A stretch of 16,115 nt of DNA from an uncultured Azohydromonas sp. (GCF_937926365.1 NZ_CALAOH010000156.1:1-16115); one strand, 5' to 3'. Counted from the stretch's first letter, positions 7,781 to 15,625 are shown. Notes: generated by a model from the sequence alone, not told the origin. Translations and numbers: made by a program.

Positions 7781-10700
7781 TCAGCCCGGCGTGCGCAGGT
7801 CCAGCGTGAACGGGAACTCCAGGCTCGGCCGCGCCGGCGCGACCTGCATGCGGCCCGGAGTGTGCTCCAGCTTGAAGAAGCGCGCCAGGCGCCGGCTCTC
7901 GGCCTCGTAGGCGTTGACCGGGAAGGTGACGTAGTTGCGCCCGCCCGGGTGCGCCACGTGGTAGCGGCAGCCGCCCACCGAGCGCGACATCCAGCGGTCC
8001 ACCAGGTCGAAGGTCAGCGGCGCGTGCACGCCGATGGTCGGGTGCAGCGCCGAGGGCGGCTGCCAGGCGCGGTAGCGCACGCCGCAGACGAACTCGCCCA
8101 CGCGGCCCGTGGGCTGCAGCGGCAGCGCGCGGCCGTTGACGGTGACGACGTGGCGGTTGGCGTTGAGCCCCGTGACCTTGACCTCCAGCCGCTCCAGCGA
8201 GGAGTCCACGTAACGCACGGTGCCGCCGGCCGAGCCCTCCTCGCCCATCACGTGCCAGGGCTCCAGCGCGGAGCGCAGCTCCAGCTCCATGCCCTGCGTG
8301 GCCATGGTGCCGATGACGGGGAAGCGGAACTCGAAGTGCGGGCCGAACCAGGCGGCGTCGAAGTGCATGCCTGCCGCGCGCAGGTCGGCCAGCACATCCT
8401 CGAAATCCATCCGAACGAAGGTGGGCAATGTAAAACGGTCGTGCAGCGCCGTGCCCCAGCGCGTGAGCCGCGTGTCGCCGTGGCCGCGGTAGGGCTCGCG
8501 CCAGAACCACGCCACTAGCGCGCGCAGCAGCAGCTGCTGCGCCAGGCTCATTTGCGCATGCGGCGGCATCTCGAAGGCGCGCAGCTCCAGCAGGCCCAGG
8601 CGGCCGGTGGCGCCGTCGGGCGAGTAGAGCTTGTCGATGCAGAACTCGGCGCGGTGCGTGTTGCCGGTGACGTCGATGAGCAGGTTGCGGAAGAGACGGT
8701 CCACCAGCCACGGCGGCACGCCCGCCGGGCCGGCGCCCTGGCGCTCCAGCTCGGCCAGCGCGATCTCCAGCTCGTAGACCTGGTCGTCGCGTGCCTCGTC
8801 GAAGCGCGGCGCCTGGCTGGTCGGGCCGATGAAGAGGCCGCTGAAGAGGTAGCTCAGGCTCGGGTGGTTGTGCCAGTAGGTCAGCAGGCTGGCCAGCAGG
8901 TCCGGCCGGCGCAGGAAGGGGCTGTCCGCCGGCGTGGCGCCGCCCAGCACCAGGTGGTTGCCGCCGCCGGTGCCGGTGTGGCGCCCGTCGAGCATGAACT
9001 TTTCCGTCGAGAGCCGGCTGTGGTGCGCGGCGTCGTAGAGGAATTCGGTGTGCTCGACCAACTCGTCCCAGCTGCCCGCCGGATGGATGTTCACCTCGAT
9101 CACGCCCGGGTCCGGCGTGACCTGCAGGATCTTCAGGCGCGGGTCGCGCGGCGGCGGGTAGCCCTCCAGCACGATGCGCACGCCCAGCTCGCGCGCGGTG
9201 GCTTCCACGTGCGCCAGCAGCTCCAGGTAGTGCTCCAGGTGCTGCAGCGGCGGCATGAAGACGTGGATGGCGCCGCCGGCGGCCTCGGACGCCAGCTCGG
9301 CCTTGGGGCCGTTGGCGCGCGCAGGGTTGCGCACCTCCACGCACAGCGCGGTGCGCGTGATCCAGGACGCCGATTCGTGGCGCGACGGCGCGCCCTGCTG
9401 GCGTCCCTCGGCGCCGGCGAAGCGGCCGTCCCGGCCCAGCGTGCCGGTCCCTTCGCCCAGCGCGTCGTCGCCCTCGCCCACCCTGCCGTTGTCCGGGCCG
9501 GACTCGCCGAAGGCCGTGCCCTGCCCCTCGTTACCGGGCCAGGGCTGGCCCTGCAGCGCCACCGTGCCGCCCTCGGCCCAGCCGGCGCCGCTGCGGTGCG
9601 CGTCGTAGCCGGGCTGCTGGTGCAGCGGCGCACCCGCCGGCGGCAGCGCACCGCGCGGCGCGAAGGGATCGGGCATGAAGTCCTGCGTGCGTGCCCGGTC
9701 CTCCGGCGAAGCCCAGGGCAGCGAGTCCAGCGGCAGCCGCAAGCCCATGGCCGAGTCGCCCGGCAGCAGGTACAGCCGCTCGTCGCGCAGGAACCACGGG
9801 CCGCTGGCCCAGGCGTCCTGCTCGCGGCGCAGCGGCAGCGCGTAGCCGGTGATGGCATCCAGGCCCTTGGAGAAGACGCGGCGCAGGCGCACGCGCTCCA
9901 GCTCGTCGTCCAGCTTCGAGTCGAAGGGATCGACGTTCACCGGCAGCCGGCGCTCGCGCCAGAGGTGGTACCAGGCGTCCTCGTAGGCCGGCATGACGTG
10001 CTCGGCCTTGACGGCCAGCTTCGCCGCCAGCCGGGTGATGAAGCGCTGCGCGTCCTCGGCGGTGTAGGGCTGGGGGTCGCGCTCATCGGCGAAGAGCGCC
10101 GGGTCGTGCCAGCAGGGCTCGCCGTCGGCGCGCCAGGCGATGGTCATGGCCCAGCGCGGCAGCTGCTCGCCCGGATACCACTTGCCCTGTCCGAAGTGCA
10201 GGAAGCCGCCCGCGCCGTATTCGGCATGCAGCCGGTGCAGCAGCTCCAGCGCGCGGCCGCGCTTGGTGGGGCCCAGGGCGTCGGTGTTCCACTCGGCGCC
10301 GTCGCGGTCGTCCACGGAGACGAAGGTAGGCTCGCCGCCCATGGTCAGGCGCACGTCCTGCGCCTGCAGTTGCTCGTCCACCGCATGGCCCAGGGCGACG
10401 AGTTCGCCCCACTGCTCATCGGTGTAGGGCTTGGTCACGCGCGACGACTCGTGGATGCGCGAGACGCTCATGTGGTGCTCGAACTCCACCTCGCACTGGC
10501 CCACCGCGCCGCTGACCGGCGCCGCCGTGGAGGGGTCGGGCGTGCAGGCCACGGGAATGTGGCCTTCGCCGGCGAGCAGGCCGGAGGTCGGGTCCAGGCC
10601 GATCCAGCCGGCGCCGGGCAGGTACACCTCGCACCAGGCGTGCAGATCGGTGAAGTCGGCTTCGGCGCCCGAGGGGCCGTCCAGCGACTTCACGTCCGGC

Positions 10701-11326
10701 ACAAGTTGGATCAGGTAGCCGGAGACAAAGCGCGCGGCCAGCCCCAGGCGGCGCAGCACCTGCACCAGCAGCCAGGCCGAGTCGCGACAGGAACCGCTGC
10801 GCTTTTCCAGCGTCTCCTCGGGCGTCTGCACGCCCGGCTCCAGGCGGATGAGATAGCCCACCTCCTGCTGCACACGCTGGTTGAGCGCGACCAGGAAATT
10901 GGTCGTGCCCTGCGGCTCGCGCGAAATGCTCTCGACGAAGGCCGCGAGCCTGGGCGTCAGCGGCCCGGTGGCCAGGTAGGGCGCCAGGTCGCGCGCGCTC
11001 TCTTGCGAATACTCGAAGGGGAACTTCTCGGCCTGGGGCTCCAGGAAGAAGTCGAAGGGGTTGAAGACCGACATCTCGGCCACGAGATCGACCGTGACCT
11101 TGAACTCCGTGGTGGGCTCCGGGAACACCAGCCGCGCCACGTGGTTGGAGAAAGGATCCTGCTGCCAGTTGACGAAATGCTTCGCGGGCTCCACCCGCAG
11201 GGCATAACTCAGGATGGGCGTGCGGCAATGCGGCGCAGGGCGCAGGCGCACCAGTTGCGGCGACAGCCCGACGCGGCGGTCGTAGCGGTAGTGCGTGACG
11301 TGATGCAGCGCGACATGGATGGACAC
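7781..11326 (-). CDS. Transglutaminase-like / DUF2126 (putative amidoligase) protein
   Basis: An 1181-residue protein. Residues 1-85 are Bact_transglu_N (VALHHVTHYRYDRRV). The transglutaminase core carries C180 in RSGSCRDSAWLL, H229 in LHAWCEVYLPG and D245 in GLDPTSG. The DUF2126 region begins near LTMGGEPTFVSVDD (about 325-339) and runs to the C-terminus, with the HTGTGGGNHLVLGG stretch at about 782-795. Pfam describes DUF2126 as a putative amidoligase related to glutamine-synthetase-fold ligases, so one chain pairs a peptide-bond breaking/transferring fold with a bond-forming fold. A Gly- and charge-rich linker of about 95 residues (560-655) splits DUF2126. The start is GTG (11324-11326), giving MSIHVALHH as in relatives, with AGAGGG at 11336-11341 as ribosome site. 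It is the first gene of the block. Confidence 0.94.
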   Translation of the reverse strand: MSIHVALHHVTHYRYDRRVGLSPQLVRLRPAPHCRTPILSYALRVEPAKHFVNWQQDPFSNHVARLVFPEPTTEFKVTVDLVAEMSVFNPFDFFLEPQAEKFPFEYSQESARDLAPYLATGPLTPRLAAFVESISREPQGTTNFLVALNQRVQQEVGYLIRLEPGVQTPEETLEKRSGSCRDSAWLLVQVLRRLGLAARFVSGYLIQLVPDVKSLDGPSGAEADFTDLHAWCEVYLPGAGWIGLDPTSGLLAGEGHIPVACTPDPSTAAPVSGAVGQCEVEFEHHMSVSRIHESSRVTKPYTDEQWGELVALGHAVDEQLQAQDVRLTMGGEPTFVSVDDRDGAEWNTDALGPTKRGRALELLHRLHAEYGAGGFLHFGQGKWYPGEQLPRWAMTIAWRADGEPCWHDPALFADERDPQPYTAEDAQRFITRLAAKLAVKAEHVMPAYEDAWYHLWRERRLPVNVDPFDSKLDDELERVRLRRVFSKGLDAITGYALPLRREQDAWASGPWFLRDERLYLLPGDSAMGLRLPLDSLPWASPEDRARTQDFMPDPFAPRGALPPAGAPLHQQPGYDAHRSGAGWAEGGTVALQGQPWPGNEGQGTAFGESGPDNGRVGEGDDALGEGTGTLGRDGRFAGAEGRQQGAPSRHESASWITRTALCVEVRNPARANGPKAELASEAAGGAIHVFMPPLQHLEHYLELLAHVEATARELGVRIVLEGYPPPRDPRLKILQVTPDPGVIEVNIHPAGSWDELVEHTEFLYDAAHHSRLSTEKFMLDGRHTGTGGGNHLVLGGATPADSPFLRRPDLLASLLTYWHNHPSLSYLFSGLFIGPTSQAPRFDEARDDQVYELEIALAELERQGAGPAGVPPWLVDRLFRNLLIDVTGNTHRAEFCIDKLYSPDGATGRLGLLELRAFEMPPHAQMSLAQQLLLRALVAWFWREPYRGHGDTRLTRWGTALHDRFTLPTFVRMDFEDVLADLRAAGMHFDAAWFGPHFEFRFPVIGTMATQGMELELRSALEPWHVMGEEGSAGGTVRYVDSSLERLEVKVTGLNANRHVVTVNGRALPLQPTGRVGEFVCGVRYRAWQPPSALHPTIGVHAPLTFDLVDRWMSRSVGGCRYHVAHPGGRNYVTFPVNAYEAESRRLARFFKLEHTPGRMQVAPARPSLEFPFTLDLRTPG

Positions 11327-11428
11327 GACGGCGTTCCCTCTGAAGCTCGGGTTGATTAGTTGATTGTCTCACCCGGGTAAACCCGGGGCCCTTGAGGTTG
11401 AGCGGTCATCGCTCAAGGGAGAAAGCCC
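11327..11428 (-). promoter_or_regulatory. Intergenic region between comEC and the amidoligase block: two hairpins and a direct repeat
   Basis: Reading on the - strand from comEC: first comes a hairpin ttgagcg/cgctcaa (11398-11404 with 11410-11416, 5-base loop). It competes with an alternative cccttgag/ctcaaggg pairing (11389-11396 with 11412-11419). Next comes a 6-bp cccggg/cccggg hairpin with loop taaa (11372-11387), then two copies of a 7-mer (gttgatt on the + strand, 11351-11357 and 11359-11365), then the ribosome site of the DUF2126 gene. Neither hairpin has a T-run. These could end comEC transcription or regulate the block. A TTTACC box within the second hairpin is only a weak -35 candidate. 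Confidence 0.4.
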
Positions 11429-14044
11429 CTAGCGCGAACCGTGCCGCCAGTAACGCGGCCGCATTTCACGCTCGCAGGACGCCTGCCCCTCCCGCCAGCG
11501 CCAGGCGCCACAAGCGGGGCTCTGCACCACATGAATGCCGCGCGCACCCAGGCGGTGCAGCACTTCAGGCGTCGGATGGCCGAAGCGGTTGTGGTGTCCG
11601 GCCTGGACCAGGGCCACGGTGGGCGCCACGGCGTCCAGGAAAGCCGGCGAGGAAGAGCCACGGCTACCGTGGTGCGGCACCAGCAGCAGCTCGCTGCGCA
11701 GAGCCTGCGCGTCGGCCGCCACCAGGGCCGCCTCCTGCGCCGTGGCGATGTCGCCGGTGAGCAGCAGGCGGCGGCCCTGGACATCGGTGACCTGCACCAC
11801 GCAGCTCAGCGCATTGGGCGGCGTGCGCGTCGCGTAGGCCGCGGCCGGCGGATGCAGCACGGCGAAGCGCACGCCGTCGCGCTCCCACTGCTGACCGGCC
11901 TCGCAGCGCACGTGCGGCAAACCCGTGCCCAGCAGCGCATGGCCGGGCTCCAGCGAACTGTGCAGTTCCCGCACCGGCAGCGCCTTCAGCAGCGAGGCGG
12001 CGCCGCCGGCGTGGTCCATGTCGCGATGGCTGAGCACCAGGGTGTCGATGCGGCGCTCGCCCAGCGCCTGCAGCAGCGGCGCGAGCACGCGCTCGCCGGC
12101 ATCGCGCCCGGGGCCGTACTGCGGGCCGCTGTCGTAGAGCAGCAGTGAGGCGTGCGTTCGCACCAGCACCGCGCTGCCCTGCCCCACGTCGGGCACCACC
12201 ACCTCGAAATACCCCGGGGCCGGGCGATCCGGCGGCGGCAGCACCAGGGGCAGCAGCAGCGGCAGGCCCAGCAGCCGCAGCCGCCACGGCAGCGGCACCA
12301 CCAGCAGCGCCCCGGCCAGCAGCGCGGTGGCCTGGGCCCAGGACGGCGCCACGGCGGCGCCCCATACCGCGCCCGGCAGAGAAGCCAGCATGGCCAGCCC
12401 CGCGCCCAGGACGGACAGCAGCGCCGCCGCCGCGCTCCACAGCGGCGCCCACAGCACGCCCAGCAGCGCCAGCGGCGTGACGGCCAGCGTCACCAGCGGA
12501 ATCGCCACCAGGTTGGCCAGCAGGCCCACCAGCGAGAACTGCTGGAACAGCAGCAGCGTCAGCGGCGCCAGCCCGGCCGTGGCGACGACCTGCGTGCGCA
12601 ACCCGGACCGCAGCAGCGACAGGCCCTGGCGCAGCAGCCCGGCACCGGCACCCGCCGCCCAGCCGGGCGCAGCGGTCCGCGGGACCGGCATGGCGGCCAC
12701 GGGCGCGCTCCCGGCGCCCGCACCGGCCACGGAGACGGTTCGCGCAGGGGGCTGCACGGCTTCCGGCCCCGCTCGGCCCTGCGTATCGGAGTCCGCTGCC
12801 TCCCGCTGCGCCGGCTCCGAAGCCATCAGCAGCCCCACCGCCGCGAACGACAGCCAGAAACCCGGCTGCAGCAACGCCCACGGGTCCAGCGCGCTGACCA
12901 CGACCGCAGCCGCGGCCAATCCCAGCGGCCAGGGCCAGCGCAGTCCCAGCACGTGCAGCAGCGCGGCGCTGGTCAACATCCACACCGTGCGCTGCGCCGG
13001 CACGCCCCAGCCGGCCAGCAGCGCGTAGGCCGCGGCCAGCGCCACGCCGCCCCAGCGCGCGGCCCGCGGCGCCGGGCACCACAGCAGCAGCGCTCCGGCA
13101 CGGCGCCACAGCGCGCCCACGAGCGCCGCGGCCAGCCACGCGAACATCGTGATGTGCAGGCCGCTGATAGCCATGAGGTGCGCGGTGCCGGTGGCGCGGA
13201 ACAGCGCCCAGTCGCCGCGGTCGATAGCGGCCTGGTCGCCCACCGCCAAGGCGGCCAGCACGCCGGCGGCGCGCGGGTCCGGCACCTGCGCCTCGATGGC
13301 GTCACGCACGCGCTGGCGCGCCCGCTCCACGGGGTAGCCCGCGGCCTCGTCCAGCAGTTGCGGCGCCTGGGGCTCGGTGCGCACGCTGCCGGTGGCGCGG
13401 ATGCCGCGCTCGAACAGCCACAGCTCGCCGTCGAAGCCGTGCGGATTCAGCAGCGCGTGCGGCGCCTGCAGCCGCGCCCACAGCCGCCAGCGCTGGCCCG
13501 CGCGCAGCCCGGTGCCGGGGACGGAGAGCGCGGGCTCGTCCGGTCCGCCGCGGCTCCACGACAGCGACACCCGCCGCGGCACGGCTGCCGGCGCGCCGGC
13601 GGCGTCGCGCGCCCGTTCCACCGCCAGCACGAAGCGCAGACCCTCGGCGCCGTCCTGCGGCAGCTCCGCCACCACGCCGGTGAGCTCCACCGGCTGGCGT
13701 TCCAGCCCGGGGGCCAACGCGTCGGCCAGCCGTTCACGCGCCTGCAGGCTGGCATTGGCCGCGCCCAAGCCGGCCACGGCGGCCAGGACGGATGACGCAG
13801 CCAGCACGGGCAGCGCGCGGCCCGCCGCGTGGCGCACACGCCAAGCCAGCAGCGACAACAGCGCCGCGAGCGCCAGCAACGCCGCGTCCAGCGCCGGCGC
13901 CCAGAGCACGGGCTGCCGCAGCTGCCAGGCAGTGCCGAGCAGCCAGGACACGGCCAAGGCGCCCAGGCGCAAGCCCCGCCAGTCACGCGAATGGAGCGGT
14001 GTAGGATGCCGCGCCTTTTCCACCCCCCGAACAGGTCTCGCCAT
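11429..14044 (-). CDS. comEC: ComEC/Rec2 DNA internalisation protein
   Basis: An 871-residue inner-membrane protein predicted to form the channel passing single-stranded DNA into the cytoplasm during transformation. In order: N-terminal hydrophobic segments and a DUF4131-like soluble part (about 15-240), the Competence domain with the hallmark HLMAISGLHI at 289-298 and many membrane segments, and a C-terminal metallo-beta-lactamase-like domain starting near VVPDVGQGSAVLV, with SHRDMDHAGG at 672-681 and LVPHHGSRGSS. A hydrophilic Ala/Gly/Pro-rich insert lies between membrane segments at about 405-466. The ATG at 14042-14044 is chosen because an earlier in-frame ATG (14083) lies well inside the divergent RidA gene. 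The chosen start still overlaps that gene's start by two bases, and a slightly later start is possible. No other competence gene is in view. Confidence 0.9.
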   Translation of the reverse strand: MARPVRGVEKARHPTPLHSRDWRGLRLGALAVSWLLGTAWQLRQPVLWAPALDAALLALAALLSLLAWRVRHAAGRALPVLAASSVLAAVAGLGAANASLQARERLADALAPGLERQPVELTGVVAELPQDGAEGLRFVLAVERARDAAGAPAAVPRRVSLSWSRGGPDEPALSVPGTGLRAGQRWRLWARLQAPHALLNPHGFDGELWLFERGIRATGSVRTEPQAPQLLDEAAGYPVERARQRVRDAIEAQVPDPRAAGVLAALAVGDQAAIDRGDWALFRATGTAHLMAISGLHITMFAWLAAALVGALWRRAGALLLWCPAPRAARWGGVALAAAYALLAGWGVPAQRTVWMLTSAALLHVLGLRWPWPLGLAAAAVVVSALDPWALLQPGFWLSFAAVGLLMASEPAQREAADSDTQGRAGPEAVQPPARTVSVAGAGAGSAPVAAMPVPRTAAPGWAAGAGAGLLRQGLSLLRSGLRTQVVATAGLAPLTLLLFQQFSLVGLLANLVAIPLVTLAVTPLALLGVLWAPLWSAAAALLSVLGAGLAMLASLPGAVWGAAVAPSWAQATALLAGALLVVPLPWRLRLLGLPLLLPLVLPPPDRPAPGYFEVVVPDVGQGSAVLVRTHASLLLYDSGPQYGPGRDAGERVLAPLLQALGERRIDTLVLSHRDMDHAGGAASLLKALPVRELHSSLEPGHALLGTGLPHVRCEAGQQWERDGVRFAVLHPPAAAYATRTPPNALSCVVQVTDVQGRRLLLTGDIATAQEAALVAADAQALRSELLLVPHHGSRGSSSPAFLDAVAPTVALVQAGHHNRFGHPTPEVLHRLGARGIHVVQSPACGAWRWREGQASCEREMRPRYWRHGSR
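14002..14007 (+). promoter_or_regulatory. Candidate -10 box for the RidA-dsbB pair
   Basis: TAGGAT, preceded by TG, lies 35 bases before the RidA ATG and matches the sigma-70 -10 consensus at 4 of 6 positions. The AACAGG about 7 bases before the ATG is a modest ribosome site. The -35 position (near 13979-13984, ccagtc) is poor, and the box lies inside the start of the comEC coding sequence. Confidence 0.3.
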
Positions 14045-14504
14045 GTCTTCTGTCCAAGACCGCCTCAATGCGCTGGGCATCACGCTGCCGCCAGTGGCGG
14101 TGCCCGCGGCCGCCTACGTGCCCTTCGTGCAAAGCGGTAATCTGGTCTTTCTCTCCGGCCACATCGCCAAGAAAGATGGGAAACCCTGGGTCGGCCAGCT
14201 GGGCGCCGACATGAGCACCGAGGAAGGGGTGGCCGCAGCGCGCGCGGTGGCCATCGACCTGCTGGGCACGCTGCAGGCGGCGGTGGGCGACCTCTCGCGC
14301 GTCAAGCGCATCGTCAAGGTGCTGAGCCTGGTCAACAGCACGGCCACCTACACCGAGCAGCACCTGGTAACCAACGGCTGCTCCAACCTGCTGGGCGAAG
14401 TCTTCGGCAACGAGGTCGGCGCGCATGCGCGCAGCGCCTTCGGCGTGGCGCAGTTGCCGCTGGGCGCCTGCGTGGAAATCGAGCTCATCGCCGAGGTGCA
14501 ATGA
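14043..14504 (+). CDS. RidA family (YjgF/YER057c/UK114) protein
   Basis: A 153-residue protein of the RidA superfamily, small trimeric cytoplasmic enzymes that hydrolyse reactive enamine/imine intermediates from PLP enzymes. Family features seen: VQSGNLVFLSGHIAKKDGKPW, VGQLGADMSTEEGVAAARA, the DLSRVKRIVKVLSLVNST strand region, and a C-terminal HARSAFGVAQLPLGACVEIE. The arginine of the last motif corresponds to the substrate-carboxylate arginine of catalytic RidA proteins, so activity is plausible. It is longer than the roughly 128-residue E. coli RidA and fits the longer YjgF_like_1-type subgroup, whose substrate is not settled. The gene is divergent from comEC, sharing a CATG start region, and its stop overlaps the dsbB start as ATGA. 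Confidence 0.92.
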   Translation: MSSVQDRLNALGITLPPVAVPAAAYVPFVQSGNLVFLSGHIAKKDGKPWVGQLGADMSTEEGVAAARAVAIDLLGTLQAAVGDLSRVKRIVKVLSLVNSTATYTEQHLVTNGCSNLLGEVFGNEVGAHARSAFGVAQLPLGACVEIELIAEVQ

Positions 14505-15010
14505 GACCGGCCCCGGCGCAAGGCATGGATACGGGCACGCGCCGCGACCTGGTACCGGCGCTGATCGCGCTCACCAGCGTGGCAGCCATCGGCGCCGCGC
14601 TGGTGTCGCAGCATGTGTTCGACATGCAGCCTTGCCCGTGGTGCGTGCTGCAGCGGCTGATCTTCGCAATGATCGCCGTGGCGGCCCTGGCGGCCTGGAT
14701 GGCCCAGGCCGCCTGGCTGCGCAGCACCGCGCTGGTGCTGGCGGTGCTGCTGGCGTTGTCGGGCATGGGCGCGGCACTGTGGCAGCACTTCGTGGCGGCC
14801 AGTTCGTCGTCGTGCAACCTGACGCTGGCCGACAAGATCATTGCCCAGCTTGGCCTGGACGCCTCCCTGCCCGAGGTCTTCCAGCCGCGCGCCAGCTGCG
14901 CCGACGCGGCGGTGGATCTGTTCGGCGTGCCTTACGAGCTCTGGAGCCTGGCGCTGTACCTGCTCCTGGGCGTGGCCGCCGTGTTCGGCTTACGCCGCAC
15001 AGGCCGCTGA
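14501..15010 (+). CDS. dsbB: Disulfide bond formation protein DsbB
   Basis: A 169-residue inner-membrane protein that reoxidises periplasmic DsbA and passes electrons to quinone. Four hydrophobic segments are visible (about 19-37, 48-70, 76-95 and 145-164). The first periplasmic cysteine pair is C45-C48 in QPCPWCVLQR, and the second is C105 (SSSCNL) and C133 (RASCADA). GVPYELWSLALY before the last helix is typical of the family. The ATG at 14501 overlaps the RidA stop as ATGA, with GAGG just upstream. An internal ATG at 14525 would remove 8 residues and is less likely. A functional link to RidA is not evident; the overlap suggests shared expression. The last 21 bp overlap the convergent PEP-CTERM gene. 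Confidence 0.95.
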   Translation: MRPAPAQGMDTGTRRDLVPALIALTSVAAIGAALVSQHVFDMQPCPWCVLQRLIFAMIAVAALAAWMAQAAWLRSTALVLAVLLALSGMGAALWQHFVAASSSSCNLTLADKIIAQLGLDASLPEVFQPRASCADAAVDLFGVPYELWSLALYLLLGVAAVFGLRRTGR

Positions 15011-15571
15011 GAGATTCGGCTGCGCCGCCGTGCCGCTGCTGCCGCGCTTTTGGCGCAGGCGGCGCGCCACCGGCAGCAGTACCGCGCCCAGCGCGAACAT
15101 GGCGTAGGTCGAGGGCTCGGGCACCGGCGCCACGGCGGTGTGGAACACGGAGTCGGGCACCAGGTTCGACGTCAGGGTGTAGTTGGCGCCGCTGGCTCCC
15201 GTGGTTCCGGTGATCAGGTAATAGTATTTCTTGCGGCCGTTAAGGTGCTCGAAACTGAAGCTCTGCTGCCCGGCCACCCCCGTCGGCGTGAAGGACCCCA
15301 GATATTTATCCGGGCCATAGAAATCGCCGTAAAAGTCCACCCGCAAGTTGGCAATGGTGCCGCTGTTGAGTTGGAACAGTGCCTGCACACCCGTGTTGCC
15401 GCTTTGTGCCGGCGTGAGCAGGTAGCGGGCGTCGTCCGTGAATGTGACGTTTTTAGCGACATTCCTACTGTAGGTTTCCGTCGTGGCATGGGAATCCCAA
15501 TTCACGTCGACTGCGTATGCGGATGGCACACACAGTACGGCTGCCACCCATGCAATTGCACGATATTTCAT
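14990..15571 (-). CDS. PEP-CTERM sorting domain exoprotein
   Basis: A 193-residue secreted protein. The signal peptide is MKYRAIAWVAAVLCVPSAYA with cleavage after residue 20. The mature region is rich in Thr, Ser, Asn, Gly and Tyr (LTPAQSGNTGV, NGRKKYYYLITGTTGASG) and looks beta-rich; I recognise no enzyme. An FTDDA stretch (44-48) faintly recalls FxDxF-type PEP-CTERM proteins. The sorting signal is PVPEPSTYA (149-157), a short hydrophobic segment and basic RRLRQKR (170-176), the pattern processed by exosortase during export linked to exopolysaccharide. Unusually, 17 residues (GSSGTAAQPNLSAACAA) follow the basic cluster. The ATG at 15569-15571 has AAGGA 7 bases upstream. An in-frame upstream extension to 15724 lacks support. 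The last codons overlap dsbB by 21 bp in the convergent direction. Confidence 0.88.
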   Translation of the reverse strand: MKYRAIAWVAAVLCVPSAYAVDVNWDSHATTETYSRNVAKNVTFTDDARYLLTPAQSGNTGVQALFQLNSGTIANLRVDFYGDFYGPDKYLGSFTPTGVAGQQSFSFEHLNGRKKYYYLITGTTGASGANYTLTSNLVPDSVFHTAVAPVPEPSTYAMFALGAVLLPVARRLRQKRGSSGTAAQPNLSAACAA

Positions 15572-15600
15572 CGGTACATCCTTGTAAAAAGCAAAACCAC

Positions 15601-15625
15601 TTGGCGCAAGAAAGCGCTGCGCCAA
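15601..15625 (-). promoter_or_regulatory. Perfect inverted repeat in the PEP-CTERM leader/operator
   Basis: Arms ttggcgca (15601-15608) and tgcgccaa (15618-15625) are perfect 8-bp inverted repeats around a 9-base spacer, 30 to 54 bases before the PEP-CTERM start codon. The position fits either a repressor operator at the transcription start or a hairpin in the 5' leader. Confidence 0.5.

Noticed and set aside
5278..7809. 843-residue open frame on the + strand opposite the ATP-grasp/alpha-E fusion
   Set aside because: Gln/Arg/Ala/His-rich antisense shadow without family motifs.
8552..11359. 935-residue open frame on the + strand opposite the DUF2126 gene
   Set aside because: It is an antisense shadow typical of high-GC DNA: rich in His, Gln, Arg, Ala and Val with no recognisable domain, while the opposite strand encodes a full family protein.
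14045..14083. 13-residue upstream extension of ComEC
   Set aside because: It would deepen the overlap with the RidA gene; MMPSALRRSWTED shows no conserved feature and the later ATG is adequate.
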